From contig CM043971.1 in the NCBI GenBank assembly GCA_014529385.2, positions 85,800,340-85,864,339 of the forward strand: a DNA stretch of 64,000 bases. The letters are read 5' to 3'. The stretch comes from Adiantum capillus-veneris. Lineage: Eukaryota; Streptophyta; Polypodiopsida; Polypodiales; Pteridaceae. A model generated the notes under the pieces. It ran no database searches, was not told the origin of the DNA, and worked only from the letters and a program-made list of their open reading frames with translations. The translations under genes were made by a program, and so were the position numbers. Positions 61,260 to 64,000 of this stretch are shown one piece after another; within the stretch, counting starts at the first letter, position 1; each line of letters begins with the position of its first letter.

Positions 61260-62258
61260 ATGGCTCATCCTCAGATTAAGTATAGTTGGTTTCGAGGTCT
61301 TTCGAGAGAAGGCTCTGATGCACATTTGCGTCAATTCAATAAAGCTTATGAATTGAATCATCCTGGGGTGGTGATTCCTCTCCATCAACAATCAGTGTTT
61401 GAATCTGCACTCTCGGGGAAAGCTGCGAAATGGTTGTCCGAATACCCTGATGATCATTTTCAGACGTATGTTGATGTACCTCAGGCACAAAGGCCGGCAG
61501 CCGAAGTGCTGAATGATTATTTTTTGTGGGGGCTCAACAAGAATCTTAGAACGGCTATGGCAACAGTGGATAAGGTAACTACTCCACTGGATAATGTATT
61601 TGCTAGGGCTGTAGTAGCAGGAGAAGCTTTAGAGGATACGGAATCTCCAAAGAAATCAAAGAAAAAAGATAGGAAGAAATCTCATCGGAAGTCGCAAGAC
61701 AGTGACAGTGATAGTTCGGAGTCGGAATCCACAGTATCAGATTCCTCAAACTCAGGCAACAACGATTCGGGGAAAGAATCAGAAGAGACACCTCGAAAAA
61801 AATACCAGCGTCACGGGAAAGGTGTTTCATCCGGATCGTCGGAATCGGCTGTGGTGGCTAAAAGTCTGAAGGAACTATGGTGTACCCAGTGTCGAAATCC
61901 GGTCCATGCTGCTCAGGAGTGCGCAATGAATCAGAAGTGGTGTGCGATTTGCACGACCAATACTCATAATACAGTGGAATGTTATTTCAATGGCCGGGGT
62001 CGTCGGAGTCGAGGAGACTCTTCTACTTGGAAACAACCACAGATAGGGCAAGGACAAGAGCCTGTTGTGGCGATGGCTCATGCTCATACATCAGAGACGC
62101 CTTTGCAAGGTCAAGTAGGAGGACGGGGTCAAGGGGGAGGACGAGGTCGCGAAAGAGGTGGACGAAATCCTAATCGCCCCAAGACATGCCTTTTCTGTTT
62201 GGGGGATGGACACTGGCAATCCGAAGAAGCAGGAACGCGCTGCAGGGAAACAGCCTAG
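61260..62258 (+). CDS. gag: gag with zinc knuckles
   Basis: The frame is open from about 61029. The first sensible start is ATG 61260 (MAHPQIKYSWFRGLSREGSD), giving 332 codons. The capsid-like domain reads LRQFNKAYELNH, LSGKAAKWLSEYP and AEVLNDYFLWGL, to about 61620. A Lys/Ser/Asp-rich linker follows. Then come two classical CX2CX4HX4C knuckles, CTQCRNPVHAAQEC (about 61882) and CAICTTNTHNTVEC (about 61942), a GRGQGGGRG-type RGG stretch, and a third knuckle start CLFCLGDGH near 62185. There the frame shifts, and coding continues in the frame of 62158-62790. Gag coats and packages the RNA. Confidence 0.75.
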   Translation: MAHPQIKYSWFRGLSREGSDAHLRQFNKAYELNHPGVVIPLHQQSVFESALSGKAAKWLSEYPDDHFQTYVDVPQAQRPAAEVLNDYFLWGLNKNLRTAMATVDKVTTPLDNVFARAVVAGEALEDTESPKKSKKKDRKKSHRKSQDSDSDSSESESTVSDSSNSGNNDSGKESEETPRKKYQRHGKGVSSGSSESAVVAKSLKELWCTQCRNPVHAAQECAMNQKWCAICTTNTHNTVECYFNGRGRRSRGDSSTWKQPQIGQGQEPVVAMAHAHTSETPLQGQVGGRGQGGGRGRERGGRNPNRPKTCLFCLGDGHWQSEEAGTRCRETA

Positions 62259-63059
62259 TGTGGCTATGGTTCAAATTGAAGGATTGGAAGAGTCTGATCC
62301 AGTGATTTCATTAATCACGCGATCGGGTAAAAATGTGGTTCCAACACCCGATGTAAAGATTCCGGATTGGACGGCTCAGGAAGAAGTGCGGAAAAATACT
62401 GTGTCCTGGTTGCCACAATCTGCACCACCAGTGAAGTTATCAGGACCATCGACTGTGGGCCTAGAAATAAAGGAAGGAAAAGTTGGAAATAAGGATGATA
62501 TTAGAGAAGAGGAGGATCGGAATTCAGTTTGGAAAGAGGTCCTCACGTCACCAATACAAGTACCTTTGGGTTCATTGCTGAAATTGGTCCCGAATTTTCA
62601 TAATGCATTGCTGCGACAAACGTCTACAAAGCTGAAGGAAGTCTCCATCGGGAAAGTTGAAAGCGAGGAGGATGATTCAGCCCCGTTGTGCCGACAAATA
62701 GGATCATGCATATCTGCATTCCGGAGCTTTCAATTAGATACCATGGAACATACATTGACAAGGTACTATTGGATGGAGGAGCGAGAGTAAACATTATTAC
62801 TCAAGCAGCTTGTGAGCGTTTTGGCCTCAGTGATTGGGAGCCTGCACCCTTTGTAGTCCGTATGGCAGATCAAAGAAGAGTGCAACCAGTGGGGTTACTT
62901 CGGGGCATTGTCTTGGATGTGGCGGGCTTATCCTTTGCTGTTTCCTTAGTAGTCTTGAATATTGAAGATCATAATCAGGATTATCACATTATCTTGGGGA
63001 GACCCTGGTTACGACAAGCGAGGGTAAAGTATATTGGGAAGCAAATATGCTTACAGTAA
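62259..63059 (+). pseudogene. Linker and retropepsin-type protease
   Basis: After the gag frameshift, one frame runs to about 62750 (ITRSGKNVVPTPDVKIPDW, then WKEVLTSPIQVPLG). A second shift follows into 62688-63059, with YIDKVLLDGGARVNIITQ, the protease active site as DGGA, and HIILGRPWLRQARVKYI, its end. The protease cuts Gag-Pol. The frame changes may be lesions or sequence errors. Confidence 0.7.
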
Positions 63060-63127
63060 AGAAGGGTAGAAGGAAAGTGCGGGTGATGTTGGGAACATGA
63101 AGACAACTAGTTCAGGCAGCATGGCCG

Positions 63128-63442
63128 GTGATAGCAGAAACAGTAAATATGGTGGAAGGATTAGAAGAGGATGAAGAGGAACAATTTCTGAAAGCTAATC
63201 CGGATTTGGTCTCTTTATATCTTGCGGATATTTCTCTAGTTCCGAAAGGGAACTCGGTGGGGATTTCAGGAACTCCAGCAGGAATAGGGGATCAACAACA
63301 GGTGATTCGAAGTCCTGAATCATTGGAGGACGTTATTCAGCAAGAACGTGCGTTTGAGGCGCATATGAAAAAAATTACAAGGGTTAAAGTTAGAGAAGGT
63401 CTTTCTTGGGGAGCAAGCGGAGTCATAGCCCATATACATTAA
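63128..63442 (+). pseudogene. Acidic protease/polymerase linker
   Basis: 104 codons, EDEEEQFLKANPDLVSLYLADI to the stop, acidic and without motif. It is followed one frame away by reverse transcriptase. Confidence 0.5.
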
Positions 63443-64000
63443 TAAGCAACTTGAGGCAAGTTTTATAGATGATTTGATCAAGTTACTGACAGAATTTAAG
63501 GATGTTTTTGCATGGGAATATGCGGATATGCAGGGATTGGATCCTAAGTTTTATCAGCATACGATAAATTTGAAACTGGATGCTGTGCCAGTGAAGCAGC
63601 ACTCATATAGGATGAATCCGAATGTGGCAAAGCAAGTTAAGATGGAAATTGATTGTCTTTTGGAAGTGGGTTTTATTACCCCTATTGATAATCCGGAGTG
63701 GATTTCTCCAATTGTGGTTGTACCAAAGAAAAACAAGCAAATCCGAATTTGTGTGGATTACCGGAAGTTGAATGTGGCTATTGTTCCAGATCCTTTTCCT
63801 CTTCCATTCTTGGATTCCATTTTGGATGATGTAGCAGGACATGAGATGTATACTTTTTTGGATGGGTTTAGTGGATATAACCAAATCCAAATGGCATTGC
63901 GGGATCAGCCAAAAACAGTTTTTATTACCGCATGGGGTGTGTTTGCCTGCACAGTGATGTGGTTTGGATTGCGGAATGCGCCTTCAACTTTTCAAAGGGA
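63438..64000 (+). pseudogene. pol: Reverse transcriptase, N-terminal part (window edge)
   Basis: The open frame gives FKDVFAWEYADMQGLDP, HSYRMNPNVAKQV, EVGFITPIDNPEWISPIVVV, IRICVDYRKLNV, YTFLDGFSGYNQIQMALRD and FGLRNAPSTFQR. These are the fingers and palm of a plant Ty3/gypsy enzyme. The window ends before the catalytic DD. No stop is seen in this part. A frameshift separates it from the linker upstream, so the polyprotein as given is broken. Confidence 0.85.

Larger units (their letters stand above)
61008..64000 (+). mobile_element. Ty3/gypsy element, gag to start of reverse transcriptase, cut by window end
   Basis: Plus-strand order gag, protease, linker, reverse transcriptase. The polymerase style (VDYRKLNVAI, FLDGFSGYNQIQMA) and DGGA protease are close to the 33985-43311 element but clearly another family. 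LTRs are not seen: the left one is unrecognised and the right one is outside. Confidence 0.85.

Overview
This is nuclear DNA from a land plant with a large, repeat-rich genome. The signs are one plant-type ionotropic glutamate receptor-like (GLR) gene with spliceosomal introns, plant Ty3/gypsy retrotransposons (one chromodomain-bearing), a LINE, a pseudo-response-regulator (PRR) relic and long AG/GT microsatellites. I see no bacterial or organelle genes. A fern, gymnosperm or other large-genome plant would fit, but the sequence alone does not decide. No tRNA, rRNA or CRISPR array could be supported.

Layout. 1-4142: decayed repeats, a LINE tail and a possible foldback/MITE element. 4143-18986 (+): a six-exon GLR gene of 955 codons whose fifth intron is 11.4 kb. 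That intron carries an antisense, gag-only Ty3/gypsy remnant (10544-17895). A complete non-autonomous relative (11900-16296, 5-bp target duplication AGAAA) is nested inside the remnant. 18987-20400: downstream flank, microsatellites and a tRNA-derived SINE-like repeat. 21401-28249: a pile of broken minus-strand Ty3/gypsy elements, interrupted by a 1.34-kb unit with inverted LTR ends and a plus-strand integrase/chromodomain fragment.

28250-46030 is a three-level nest. A minus-strand LINE is split by a 14.8-kb LTR element (30024-44849, target duplication TCTAT). That element is split in turn by a 9.3-kb Ty3/gypsy element (33985-43311, target duplication CCAAG) which lacks integrase and has many in-frame stops but very similar LTRs. 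46030-54450: repeats and tandem duplications without a gene I can name. 54448-60200: LTR fragments, an unrecognised five-exon gene model with perfectly matching phases, a PRR receiver-domain pseudogene split by an LTR-like segment, and unrecognised plus-strand reading frames. 61008-64000: the gag, protease and start of reverse transcriptase of another Ty3/gypsy element, cut by the window end.

The only convincingly intact host gene is the GLR. The most useful second looks are the self-nested non-autonomous element in its intron, the inverted-LTR unit, the LINE/LTR/Ty3 nest with an apparently trans-mobilised defective core, the split PRR relic and the unknown spliced gene.
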